Positions 26,101 to 33,588 of a stretch of 64,000 nucleotides of DNA are shown piece by piece (position 1 is the stretch's first letter; the number at the start of each line of letters is the position of its first letter). The DNA is from Hydrogenophaga sp. Its GTDB lineage: Bacteria; Pseudomonadota; Gammaproteobacteria; Burkholderiales; Burkholderiaceae_C. The position numbers were made by a program, and so were the translations under genes. The notes beneath the pieces were generated by a model that made no database searches, was not told where the DNA came from, and was given only the letters and a program-made list of their open reading frames with translations. The stretch is from contig NZ_JAHCKL010000001.1 in the NCBI RefSeq assembly GCF_026125785.1, positions 376,949 to 440,948 on the forward strand, written 5' to 3'.

Positions 26101-26820
26101 ATGATGACTGCTTCCGCACAAACCAACCATTTCAACCTGCATGTCAATGGCGTCGGATACGTGAACCGTGTCCGCTGGGTTGAACCTCGTCGCAACGCCG
26201 GCCGCCGTGCCGAACCCTTCCTTGCCTGTTCCGTGTCTGCCATTCGTGGCAATGCGGAGAGTCCTGACTACACCTACTTCGACCTGCGGGTCAGTGGCAG
26301 CGAGGCCATCGAGATGGTCGAGCGCCTGAAGGTGGATGTTGAGAACAAGCGCAAGGTGTTCATCGCATTCCGCATTGGGGACATTTATCCCCACATGTAC
26401 GAACGCGATGTACGGCGCGATGGTAGTAAGACTGGCGAGAAGGAGATGGCAGCACTCATCAAGGGTCGCCTGCTCCTGATCAACAGTATCACCATCGACG
26501 GTGAAAACGTGTACCGGCGTGATCCCGAAGCCGACCAGCCCGTTGACGACCTGCAACCCGCTCCCCAGGAGTTGGAGCAGGGTTCGCCAGCGGCGCAACC
26601 GGTCGAACAGGGTGAAGAGCTGCAACGCGATACTGCGCCGCAGGTGGCCGAGGGTGAACCTCGACGCCAGCGTCCCGAGCGCATCCAGGAACGTGTCCAG
26701 CCGGCTGCTCGTCCGCCGCAAGCACGTCCTGCCAGCCAGCGTCCCGCCTACAACGGTGGATACGCTGCCGGTCGTACCGTCCGTCAGGGCGCCGACTATG
26801 TTGCTCGTGCCGTAGCCTGA
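26101..26820 (+). CDS. DUF3577 / STY4534-family ICE protein
   Basis: A 239-residue protein. The N-terminal 140 residues (NHFNLHVNGVGYVNRVRWVE, YTYFDLRVSGSEAIEMVERL, VFIAFRIGDIYPHMY, LINSITIDGENVYRR) match the family annotated as ICE replication/STY4534 protein; the beta-rich pattern suggests an OB-like single-strand-binding fold (inference). The rest is a Pro/Gln/Arg-rich disordered tail. GGAG at 26094-26097 supports the start at 26101 or 26104. It marks the ICE accessory/replication block. A terminator-like hairpin follows. Confidence 0.85.
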   Translation: MMTASAQTNHFNLHVNGVGYVNRVRWVEPRRNAGRRAEPFLACSVSAIRGNAESPDYTYFDLRVSGSEAIEMVERLKVDVENKRKVFIAFRIGDIYPHMYERDVRRDGSKTGEKEMAALIKGRLLLINSITIDGENVYRRDPEADQPVDDLQPAPQELEQGSPAAQPVEQGEELQRDTAPQVAEGEPRRQRPERIQERVQPAARPPQARPASQRPAYNGGYAAGRTVRQGADYVARAVA

Positions 26821-26839
26821 AACTCAGCGCCACGACCAG

Positions 26840-26886
26840 ACCCCTCGCATTCGCCTTCGTGGCGGATCGAGGGGTTTGCTTTTTGA
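26840..26886 (+). terminator. Terminator-like hairpin after the DUF3577 gene
   Basis: ACCCCTCG (26840-26847) pairs with CGAGGGGT (26868-26875) around an inner CGCC-TTCGT-GGCG stem. It is followed by TTGCTTTTTG. It may also act as the leader of the small gene at 26904. Confidence 0.6.
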
Positions 26887-26903
26887 AGCGAACGGAGTAC
26901 CAG

Positions 26904-27131
26904 ATGACAGAGTTACAACACCCACAGACCCCTGCGCATGGCCTTTTGGCCCGGCGGTATTGCGACAAGTGCCTGCCACTGCAGGTGCTGCGGTCGCGGG
27001 CGGGCTACTACCTTGGCACTTGCGATCAGGATGGGCCAGTGTCCCGCGAGTCGGTGGAGTATTTCCTGACCGCTGACCAGGCGCATGCAGCGCATCGCAG
27101 CCGCGCATGGACGCAACGCATGGAACCCTAG
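26904..27131 (+). CDS. Small hypothetical ICE protein with a CxxC motif
   Basis: A 75-residue protein (start MTELQHPQTPAHG at 26904; the upstream frame crosses the terminator hairpin). It has RRYCDKCLPLQVLRSRAG, a single CxxC, and GTCDQDGPVSRES, which could complete a small zinc knuckle. It lies between DUF3577 and DUF3275 genes. Function unknown. Confidence 0.55.
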   Translation: MTELQHPQTPAHGLLARRYCDKCLPLQVLRSRAGYYLGTCDQDGPVSRESVEYFLTADQAHAAHRSRAWTQRMEP

Positions 27132-27516
27132 CGTTACCGTGCGTGCAGCCAGTCAGTCTTGATTTTCTGATGCCCAGCGCATATCCTTAGAGTGCTTTGC
27201 GAGTGTTTACTGGTGTCACTTGAATAACCAGGGCCAGCACTGCTGGCGTATGAGGCCCATCAACCCCTGAAGTGGGCACGCGCGCAAGCGTCGGGGTACC
27301 CTCGGCACGCTTCCTCGAACTGCACACACACTCGCTGTTGCGTCGCCAGAACTGCCAGGTCGCAAGCCTGTCAGTAACTTCAAGCCTCGGAGAGCCCAGG
27401 CCGCGCAAGCGGTCTGGGTATCTTCTAATTTTTTTCAACCTCACGGGACAACCCTCATGTCCCGCGAGGGGCGTGGGTGGAGTGCTTCCGTGTTTTTTCA
27501 CCAGGAGCACACCACC
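27132..27516 (+). ncRNA. Gene-free leader of the DUF3275 gene with structured elements
   Basis: There is no gene in these 385 bp. The distal part repeats the leader pattern: TTTTTTTCAACCTCA and then the hairpin CGGGACA (27444-27450) / TGTCCCG (27458-27464), ending in the RBS AGGAG. The proximal part contains several short GC stems (for example CCCAGGCCGCGCAAGCGGTCTGGG near 27397). Confidence 0.5.
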
Positions 27517-28116
27517 ATGATCACCGTCAAAAATGCCACCCTGCGCGTCAAGCGCATCAACGGCCGCAATGGCCCGTTTTGTATTGCTGACCTGTCCACC
27601 GATTTCGGTGAGTTCAAGGTCAAGGAATCACTGCTCGACCAGTTCGACGAGGGCACCTACGAGGCGACCGTGTGGATCGACGAGATCTACATGGGCCAGT
27701 ATGTCGCCTACGGGAAGGCCGTCACGGAGATTCGGGCACGCCTGCGCGATGTGCAGGTGCTGACCGAAGATCAACGCCCGGTGTCCGAGGAAATCGTTGA
27801 ACCCGATCCCCTGGAAGAGCAGCCGCAGCCGGCACCCGCCATCCAGAAGCCACCCGTCCAGGAAGAGCCCCGCGACAAGCGCTGGGACAAGTTCAAGAAG
27901 TCCAAGGAGGAAGCCGCACCCGTACAGGACGCGGATGAATCTGAACCTGCAAACGATCTGTTCGATGAAGAAACCTGGTCGGCCATGGAGCGGGCCATGC
28001 CCGTCAAGCTCGATGCCTCCGTGGATCGGGCCTTGTTGAGACAGCAGGCAGGAATGCTTAGGCAGCGTGGCTATCGCTTCGATGCCAAGCAGCAGATCTG
28101 GCTCTTTACCAGTTGA
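27517..28116 (+). CDS. DUF3275-family ICE protein
   Basis: A 199-residue protein. The N-terminal beta-rich domain (MITVKNATLRVKRINGRNG, FCIADLSTDFGEFKVKE, YEATVWIDEIYMGQYVAYGK) defines the family. A Pro/Glu-rich linker leads to a conserved C-terminal piece (RALLRQQAGMLRQRGYRFDA, QQIWLF). The start at 27517 follows AGGAG; the longer frame begins inside the leader hairpin region. DUF3275 proteins are restricted to ICEs of this type and lie with DUF3577 and RadC. Biochemical role unknown. Confidence 0.87.
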   Translation: MITVKNATLRVKRINGRNGPFCIADLSTDFGEFKVKESLLDQFDEGTYEATVWIDEIYMGQYVAYGKAVTEIRARLRDVQVLTEDQRPVSEEIVEPDPLEEQPQPAPAIQKPPVQEEPRDKRWDKFKKSKEEAAPVQDADESEPANDLFDEETWSAMERAMPVKLDASVDRALLRQQAGMLRQRGYRFDAKQQIWLFTS

Positions 28117-28643
28117 CAGGAAGGGGAGCCCGCAAGGGTTCCGCCTCCAGCCCGCCTGACGGTGGGTTGACCTCTACATCACGCATTGGGTGTAGAGGCC
28201 AGCCTCCCGGCATGCCGCGGGAAGATGTCCTAGCAGGGTGGCGGCGACCTCATGCGTCCGCAGCTTTGCGAATGGGCGGTGTGCGGTGAAAGCCAAGCCG
28301 CACCGTTGACCCTCGCGCCTTTTATTGGTCACCTCGACCCCCGCTTTCGGTGATCCACCTGCCGCCCCAGCTCTTCGGAGCGATGGCGGGCCGCAGTGAG
28401 GGGGTGCAGTTCAAGCAATCGTATCTAGCCCGGAACCCGATGGGTTCCCCGAGTGCCCGCAGCGTGGCGGACACTGGGGGAAACCATCTGACCCGAACCG
28501 ATGATGGTCTCAAGGCGTGTTCAACCCTGAAAACACGCAGGCCGGCGCAAGCCTACCGGGTACAACTGTGATTTCCATCAAGCCTTGCGGGCGCCTGTCC
28601 GCAAGAGCCAGGCCCTGCATTTTTCGATGCAAGGAGTAGACTG
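28117..28643 (+). ncRNA. Long structured non-coding region, including a three-hairpin module
   Basis: No gene fits in these 527 bp. Hairpins visible: CCTCTAC/GTAGAGG near 28170-28197; then a module starting at 28431 with GGAACCC-GAT-GGGTTCC, AACCATC...GATGGT (28490-28507) and CGTGTT...AACACG (28516-28537); and finally CTTGCGG (28584-28590)/CCGCAAG (28599-28605) preceded by TTTCCATCAAGCC. The three-hairpin module recurs at 30351-30475 with changed bases but retained stems. Confidence 0.6.
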
Positions 28644-28940
28644 ATGAGCGTGTCTCATTCGACTGTTTACGGTTCGTTGTCGCGAGCGGGCATCCCCTCC
28701 GATAACGCCAACGAGGTGGAGCAAGCCATGAAACAGATGGTCGATAACGGCGTCGAAGGCGTGCGCGGCGATGTTCGGGATTTGCGAGAGCAAGTTCTGA
28801 GCAAAGCGGACGGGCAAGTGCTTCGGGCCGAAATCGTGACCGAGCTTCACAAGACCATCAGCGACCTCACGATCAAGATGTTCGGTGCAATGCTGGCTTC
28901 GACCGGCATCATCATCGCTGTGGTGATCAAGCTGGCGTGA
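28644..28940 (+). CDS. Small coiled-coil protein with C-terminal membrane anchor
   Basis: A 98-residue protein (MSVSHSTVYGSLSRAGIPSD). Residues about 24-72 form an amphipathic coiled coil with repeated DLREQVLSKADGQVLRAEI, and residues 78-97 form one membrane helix (MFGAMLASTGIIIAVVIKLA). This is the DUF1640/CCDC90-like layout. RBS AAGGAGTAG precedes it. It is followed 1 bp later by the next small gene and likely anchors a complex at the inner membrane. Confidence 0.65.
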   Translation: MSVSHSTVYGSLSRAGIPSDNANEVEQAMKQMVDNGVEGVRGDVRDLREQVLSKADGQVLRAEIVTELHKTISDLTIKMFGAMLASTGIIIAVVIKLA

Positions 28941-28941
28941 C

Positions 28942-29211
28942 ATGGCTGGCGATTTCTACAAAACCCTGGTGGCAGCCGGCAAGCCCCACGATGCAGCCTA
29001 CAAGGTGGACAGGGCACTTCATGAAGTGCTCGACTATCTGAGGCCCGTCATGCTCAGGCGCGAGATGCCCTGGCCTGAGCTGCACATCTTCGAGGCGTTT
29101 ACCGAGTTGGGCACACCACCCGACATGGCCAACAAGCTCGAAGGCGAGTTTCAGAAACTGCTCTGGGACTTGCGTGAAGAAGGCTGGGAACACCGACTGC
29201 GTTCCCGCTGA
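28942..29211 (+). CDS. Small hypothetical protein
   Basis: An 89-residue alpha-helical protein. Its first half (FYKTLVAAGKPHDAAYKVDR) and the second (IFEAFTELGTPPDMANKLEG) look like an internal duplication, and the same phrase occurs in the preceding protein (YGSLSRAGIPSDNANEVEQA). These neighbours therefore share a repeated helical motif. Co-transcribed with the gene at 28644. Function unknown. Confidence 0.6.
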   Translation: MAGDFYKTLVAAGKPHDAAYKVDRALHEVLDYLRPVMLRREMPWPELHIFEAFTELGTPPDMANKLEGEFQKLLWDLREEGWEHRLRSR

Positions 29212-29240
29212 GTTCGTCCGGCACTGCAGCCGGAATGCAT

Positions 29241-29313
29241 TTTCATCAACCCCCTGGGGACAGCCGATCCCCGCGCGGGGTAGGTCGTCCCCGTTTTTCT
29301 CATGGAGACGTCG
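29241..29313 (+). ncRNA. Structured leader of the gene at 29314
   Basis: TTTTCATCAACCCCC is followed by nested stems GGGGAC...GTCCCC (29257-29292 region) enclosing CCCC-GCGC-GGGG, then TTTTTCTC and GGAG. This is the same order of parts as the other leaders in 26001-30572. Confidence 0.55.
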
Positions 29314-29595
29314 ATGACCTTCAACAACCTTTCTGTTACCAACGACGACCAGGAGCGCAGGCTGTTTCACAGCATCTTCAATGAATGGGTGATGGCCCAT
29401 GCCAGCGAAGACGACTGGCTGCAACTGGAGCAGGCGCGCGAGCACTTTGCTCCCAACGAAGTGTGCTCAGCCGTCAGGCTGGTGCGCCGCTGTCTGGCTC
29501 GCCAGGAACTGGTGCAGGAGCTTCCACTGTCCCTGCGTCAACTACTGCAAGAACGGAATTGGCCGCAGGTTTGCGACGGCGCGATAGCGCCCTGA
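29314..29595 (+). CDS. Small hypothetical ICE protein
   Basis: A 93-residue protein (start MTFNNLSVTNDD after GGAG; an ATG at 29302 overlaps the RBS). Helical, with NEWVMAHASEDDWLQLEQAR and SAVRLVRRCLARQELVQELP. It has its own structured leader. Family not recognised. Confidence 0.6.
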   Translation: MTFNNLSVTNDDQERRLFHSIFNEWVMAHASEDDWLQLEQAREHFAPNEVCSAVRLVRRCLARQELVQELPLSLRQLLQERNWPQVCDGAIAP

Positions 29596-29750
29596 GCCTG
29601 GGCAGCGCCTGCCTCAAGTCCATGTCCTCCAGCAGTTCGGTCAGATCGACCTGCTGGGCGGCATTGCCACCCTGGATGGAAATCAGTTTCGTGCGATCGG
29701 CCATGGCCGTTAGTGTGCCATCGCACGGGCTGATTCCCGTATCACTCATT

Positions 29751-29818
29751 TCAACAACCCGGATGGGGCGACGCTCCTACCGGGGGTGTTCTCCGTCCAT
29801 TTTTGACTGGAGAGCACC
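29751..29818 (+). ncRNA. Structured leader of radC (candidate radC-motif RNA)
   Basis: TTTCAACAACCCGG followed by the stem CCCGG (29758-29762)/CCGGG (29780-29784), then GTCCATTTTTGACTGGAGAG and the start. A conserved radC RNA motif is known from 5' UTRs of radC and other mobile-element genes; the position fits that class, but the covariance model was not run. Confidence 0.5.
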
Positions 29819-30340
29819 ATGTTCATCAATCCGATTGACTCTCGCGCACGCGAAGAAAACTCGCCACTGCTGGTGGCCGAGGCCGGTGGCTGCTACAGGC
29901 CGGCATCGGACGTTGAGATCCTGAACGCCGCTGAGCTGCGGTTGCTGGCCAGGGTGCATCACGGCCCGGCCCTGCAGACGCCGACGGCGGTCAAGGAATA
30001 CCTGCGGATTCGCATGGGCACCTTGCCACATGAGGAATTCGCGGTGTTGTACCTGGATAGCCACCACCGACTGCTGCATGCTGAAACGCTGTTTCGCGGC
30101 ACCTTGGGACAGACCTCTGTGTATCCGCGCGAGCTTGCCATCGGGGCGCTACGCCACGAAGCAGCGGCCGTCATGGTGGCTCACAACCACCCCAGTGGCG
30201 ATCCAACTCCGTCACGCGCCGATGAGGTGCTGACGCAGACCCTCAAAACTGCCCTGGCGATGCTGGACATCCGGCTGCTCGATCACTTCATCGTCACGCC
30301 GATGCAGGTATTGAGCCTGGCCGAGCAAGGCTTGGTCTAA
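29819..30340 (+). CDS. radC: RadC-family JAB/MPN+ domain protein
   Basis: A 173-residue protein lacking the N-terminal HhH domain of chromosomal RadC, the short form common on ICEs. The JAMM-type metal motif is intact: an upstream Glu ([12 protein letters not shown]) and [14 protein letters not shown] near residues 121-134, with a C-terminal [18 protein letters not shown] precedes the ATG. The molecular function of mobile-element RadC is unsettled (metal-dependent hydrolase fold). Confidence 0.95.
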   Translation: MFINPIDSRAREENSPLLVAEAGGCYRPASDVEILNAAELRLLARVHHGPALQTPTAVKEYLRIRMGTLPHEEFAVLYLDSHHRLLHAETLFRGTLGQTSVYPRELAIGALRHEAAAVMVAHNHPSGDPTPSRADEVLTQTLKTALAMLDIRLLDHFIVTPMQVLSLAEQGLV

Positions 30341-30348
30341 GCCTCAAC

Positions 30349-30572
30349 CCGGAACCCACCCACGGATGGGTTCCCACAGCGTCAGGCCTGCACATAGGCA
30401 GAGCAGGGCGCTGTGGGAAACCATCCCTCCAACCGAAAGATGGTTTTGCGCTGTGTTCAGCCTTGTAAACACAGCCGGTCGCCATGGCGATCGAGGCATT
30501 CGTCATTTCATCAACCCGGACGGGCTGGCCCCTGCGGGTCTCCTGTCCACCACCTGTTCAAGGAGGTGTTTT
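30349..30572 (+). ncRNA. Second copy of the three-hairpin RNA module plus leader
   Basis: GGAACCC/GGGTTCC (30351-30373), CCACAGCG/CGCTGTGG (about 30374-30416), AACCATC/GATGGTT (about 30419-30444) and CTGTGTT/AACACAG (30451-30474) repeat the architecture at 28431-28560. Then TTTCATCAACCCGGACGGGC with a CCCG/CGGG stem and AAGGAGGTG lead into the gene at 30573. Confidence 0.6.
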
Positions 30573-30821
30573 ATGGCACTTGCACTGTGCATGCCGGCCT
30601 ATACTGGCCCCATGCAAAAGCCCTATCTCATTCACGCCGAATGGGACGACGAGGCGGGCGTTTGGGTGGCAACCTCGGACGATGTTCCGGGTCTTGCCAC
30701 CGAAAGCGCCTCACTCGAAGCCCTGGCAGAGAAGCTCCAGCACCTGGTGCCTGAGCTGCTCGAAGCCAATGGCGTAGCGATGGATGATGCGGTTACTTCC
30801 CGACCGACGGGGAGACCTTGA
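30573..30821 (+). CDS. DUF1902-family (HicB-like) small protein
   Basis: An 82-residue protein starting at 30573 behind a strong AAGGAGGTG. The DUF1902 core is visible: QKPYLIHAEWDDEAGVWVAT and SDDVPGLATESASLEALAEK, a partial RNase-H-like HicB fold. A second Met (30612) is a possible alternative start. There is no HicA toxin next to it, so it is an orphan. Its TGA overlaps the TTG start of the methyltransferase gene. Confidence 0.75.
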   Translation: MALALCMPAYTGPMQKPYLIHAEWDDEAGVWVATSDDVPGLATESASLEALAEKLQHLVPELLEANGVAMDDAVTSRPTGRP

Positions 30822-31855
30822 GCCGCATCCTCCCCATGCTCATTCCCGATCTGTCGGGTGGTGTGCCATGTGAGGGGCGGACGATCCGCATGCTCGATCC
30901 CTGTTGCGGCGAGGGCGCTGCCCTGGCTGACCTGTGTCAGGGCCTGTGCAACAGCTGGCCCAACGGGCCATTCATCGAAACCTACGGTGTCGAGTTTGAC
31001 CAGGAACGTGCCTGGCACGCGAAAACCATCGTGCAGAGCGTGATCCATTCGGACATCCATGACGTGGTGATCAAGCCGAGAACGGTGGGCCTGCTGTTCC
31101 TGAATCCGCCCTATGGGTTTGGATTGAAGGACAACGCCACTGGAGCCGTGGCTTCGGACACCAACGAGCGGGCCGAACGGCTGGAGCGCACTTTCCTGAA
31201 GAAAACCGCACCGCTGTTGATGATCGGCGGGGTGTTGGTGTACATCATTCCGCACTATGCCCTGGACGATGAAATCCGCACCTACCTGGCGCGCAATTTC
31301 ACCGACCTGCGGTTTTTCATGGCGCCCGAGCAGCAATTCAAGCAATGCGTCATCGTGGGAACCAAGTGCAAGCCTGGGCACCCCCGAAAGGACGTGCTGG
31401 ACATGCTGACACGCGCCCAGGCCGGCGAGCTGAACGACCAGGAGCTGCCCAGGCAGTGGACGCAGGAGCGCTATGTGGTTCCATCGGTGGCCTATGGCTC
31501 GGAGTTCGACTTCCGTGCCATCCGTCTCGATGGGCCGCAGCTCGCGCAAGAGCTCGACCGGTGGCAAAACAGCCTCTTGTGGACGGGGTTCGACACCACG
31601 TTCAGCCAGGCCAAATCGGAGCACCGCAGGCCCCTGCGCGATATGACCAAGTGGCACCTGGCCCTGGCGCTTGCCGCCGGACAGGTCACTGGCCGCATCG
31701 AGAGCAAGGACGGCCGTGTGTTTCTGATCAAGGGCGACACCTTCAAAAAGAAGGAGCGCACGGTGGCCACCCAGGTCGATGACAACGGCAACGTGACGGA
31801 GACCCGGGCCTCCGTGATGCGCGGTGGTTGGGACACGGCGAGGGTTTCGCTGTAG
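30818..31855 (+). CDS. SAM-dependent DNA methyltransferase-like protein
   Basis: A 345-residue protein starting with TTG in a 4-bp overlap with the DUF1902 gene and preceded by GGAGA. Motif I is RMLDPCCGEGAALADL and motif IV is LLFLNPPYGFGLKDN, the NPPY form of adenine-N6 methyltransferases. In this ICE type such a protein (annotated DUF6094) usually precedes a large helicase gene. Here that gene is missing: the frame ends in GGWDTARVSL where an inverted ICE fragment begins, so the C-terminus may be altered. Confidence 0.82.
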   Translation: MSRILPMLIPDLSGGVPCEGRTIRMLDPCCGEGAALADLCQGLCNSWPNGPFIETYGVEFDQERAWHAKTIVQSVIHSDIHDVVIKPRTVGLLFLNPPYGFGLKDNATGAVASDTNERAERLERTFLKKTAPLLMIGGVLVYIIPHYALDDEIRTYLARNFTDLRFFMAPEQQFKQCVIVGTKCKPGHPRKDVLDMLTRAQAGELNDQELPRQWTQERYVVPSVAYGSEFDFRAIRLDGPQLAQELDRWQNSLLWTGFDTTFSQAKSEHRRPLRDMTKWHLALALAAGQVTGRIESKDGRVFLIKGDTFKKKERTVATQVDDNGNVTETRASVMRGGWDTARVSL

Positions 31856-32070
31856 TCCCCATTGCCGCGGGTTCCAAAGCGGAAGGCCAGGATGCCGTTC
31901 TCGCGCGTGTGACAGGTCGCGCAACTCGCCAGGCCGTGCTCGTTCTGGCGCTTCTCGGTGATGATGCGCAGCACCTGGTTGTTGCCCATCTCGATCAGGG
32001 ACAGGCCCGTCCAGCCATAGGCGGTGCGGTAGTAGGACGTTTGAACTTGTTGAACCGGTTGAACTTGCAT
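31856..32070 (-). pseudogene. 5' part of an inverted ICE gene
   Basis: A minus-strand gene begins at 32070 behind a good RBS (AAGGAGAG) and reads MQVQPVQQVQTSYYRTAYGW, TGLSLIEMGNNQVLRIITEK, with a CATCHTREN segment. Its frame stays open into the convergent methyltransferase tail, but real homology probably ends near 31840-31860. It is not recognised as a family. It is truncated at its 3' end by a rearrangement. Confidence 0.5.
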
Positions 32071-32098
32071 GGTGACTCTCCTTGGATTGCAGGCGAAG

Positions 32099-32270
32099 TC
32101 AACTGATCTTCACGATCTGCCCGAGCCGGTCGCCCGGCGTGAAGTCGATCGCGTTGATCACAGGCACAAACCTGTCGAGCATGGTGATGGTCAGCGTCCA
32201 CAAGGCGCTGCCGCAATGGCTGCACTTGAGACGCCGGTCGCCTAGCGTGGCCTGCGCAAACTCGGACGAC
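32099..32270 (-). pseudogene. 3' end of the ICE gene preceding the inverted fragment
   Basis: The last 50 or so codons of a minus-strand gene are visible (LGDRRLKCSHCGSALWTLTI, TMLDRFVPVINAIDFTPGDR), stopping at 32099, 28 bp before the next minus-strand start. A zinc-ribbon-like CSHC is present. Upstream it is cut where the recombinase module begins (about 32270-32300). Confidence 0.5.
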
Positions 32271-32300
32271 ACGGGCAAAGCTTCTGAAAGACATGGGTCT

Positions 32301-32849
32301 ATGAGGCTTGTCTTGGCCACGGCTGATCTCATGGTTGAAGGCCGATCGTTTGAGGGCTTCCCATTGCTGCTGGCCGATGACGGCTGGCCTTTGGAACCAG
32401 CACAATCGTTCCTGTGGCACGCCTTGGTCACCCAAGGAAGCATTGAAAGCAAGCTCACATGGGAAGCATATGGCCGCAGGCTTTATGACTACTTTGCGTT
32501 CTTGTCTGCCAACGGCCTGGCCTGGGATGAAGACCCAAAGCCGCACGGACTCAGCGTTGTGGCAAGGTATCGCGACTGGTCGCTCGGAGAGCTGGGCTTG
32601 AATCCCAACACTGTGAACAAGCGGTTGAATCTGGTGGTCCGGTTTTACGATTGGTGCAAACGCCAGGGGCACATCACTTACCTACCGTTTGGCGTGCGCG
32701 ATGTTCGCACGCCATCGCATCAGGGCTTTCTTGCCCATGTGGATCGCGCGGGCGGCGTCGTTTCAAAACCGACGGTGATGGCGCGCGAGCGCAAGGCAAC
32801 GATCAAATTCCTGACCAAAGAGCAGGTTAGGCAATGCCTTGGCGCGAGG
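32301..32849 (+). pseudogene. Tyrosine recombinase of a Tn554/trio-type module, N-terminal part
   Basis: The frame from 32301 (MRLVLATADLMVEGRSFEGF) contains a core-binding SAM-like domain: LTWEAYGRRLYDYFAFLSAN, WSLGELGLNPNTVNKRLNLV and RFYDWCKRQGHI. It continues to [11 protein letters not shown] and is then interrupted by an inverted piece of IS256 at about 32850. The middle part of the recombinase, with its first catalytic arginine, is missing. The rest resumes at 33589. Confidence 0.75.
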
Positions 32850-32852
32850 CTT

Positions 32853-33518
32853 GACCACCTGTAGCCAGAACTTGGCACCCTCGGTCTGGGCCAGCCACAG
32901 GCCCAGCACCTCCTTGTCGCCCGTCATGGTGATGCCGATGGCCAGGTACACCGCCTTGACCCGCACCGCGCCCTCGCGCACCTTCACATGGATGCAGTCC
33001 AGGTAGACGATGGGGTAAATCGGCTCCAGCGGTCTGGCCTGCCAGGCCTTGACCTCGTCGGCCACGGCGTCCGTCACCGAGGAAATCAGACTGGGCGAAA
33101 CTTCGGTGCCGTACATCTCTTCGAGGTGAGCCTGTATCTCGCGCACCGTCATGCCACGGGCGTACAGCGAGATGATTTTGTCGTCGAAGCCGGCCCAGCG
33201 GGTCTGGTGCTTGGGGATGAGCTGGGGCTCGAAGCTGCCATGGCGGTCGCGGGGCACCTCAATGGGCAACTCGCCGAAATCGCCCTTGAGGGTCTTCTTG
33301 CTCTTGCCGTTGCGGGTGTTCCCGCTGGGGTTGGCCACTGCCTCGTTGCGTTCATGGCCCAGGTGCTCAGTCAGCTCAGCGTCCAAAGCTCGCTCGACCA
33401 GCAGCTTGGTCAACTGCTTGAGCAGTCCGTTCTCGCCAATCAGGTCTTCGGGCTTCTTGTAGCTGGCCAGCAGGCCAGACAGCAGTTCTTCGGGTACGTC
33501 GTGTTTCTTGGTACTCAT
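32853..33518 (-). pseudogene. Truncated IS256-family transposase
   Basis: The first 222 residues of a mutator/IS256 transposase are present: [60 protein letters not shown], and the first catalytic Asp in [15 protein letters not shown]. It ends at KFWLQVV, where the junction with the recombinase gene lies. The second Asp is probably kept but the Glu-containing C-terminus is lost. Non-functional. Confidence 0.9.
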
Positions 33519-33588
33519 GGTGCTTACGGACAGGCCGACTTGCGTCGGCGTTGGATTGTCCGTTTACACAAAATTCTGCACACCCTCG
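32853..33588 (-). mobile_element. Partial IS256-family element
   Basis: The right end lies near 33588 (ACAAAATTCTGCACACCCTC on the plus strand). The element runs inward through the transposase start at 33518 and is cut at about 32853 in the middle of the transposase. The left end and the last 40 percent of the gene are missing, so an IS-associated deletion took both this part and a piece of the recombinase. Confidence 0.8.

Noticed and set aside
28117-28643. CRISPR-like repetition in the structured gene-free region
   Set aside because: There are inverted repeats and hairpins but no regularly spaced direct repeats with spacers and no cas genes.
29474-29749. 91-codon minus-strand frame (MSDTGISPCDGTLTAMADRT)
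   Set aside because: Overlaps the tail of the plus-strand gene at 29314 and has no RBS. The part outside the overlap is short, although it contains the 23-bp near-repeat. Not strong enough to call.
30632-31924. 430-codon minus-strand frame opposite the methyltransferase
   Set aside because: Covers a protein with clear SAM-methyltransferase motifs on the plus strand; the translation has shadow composition.
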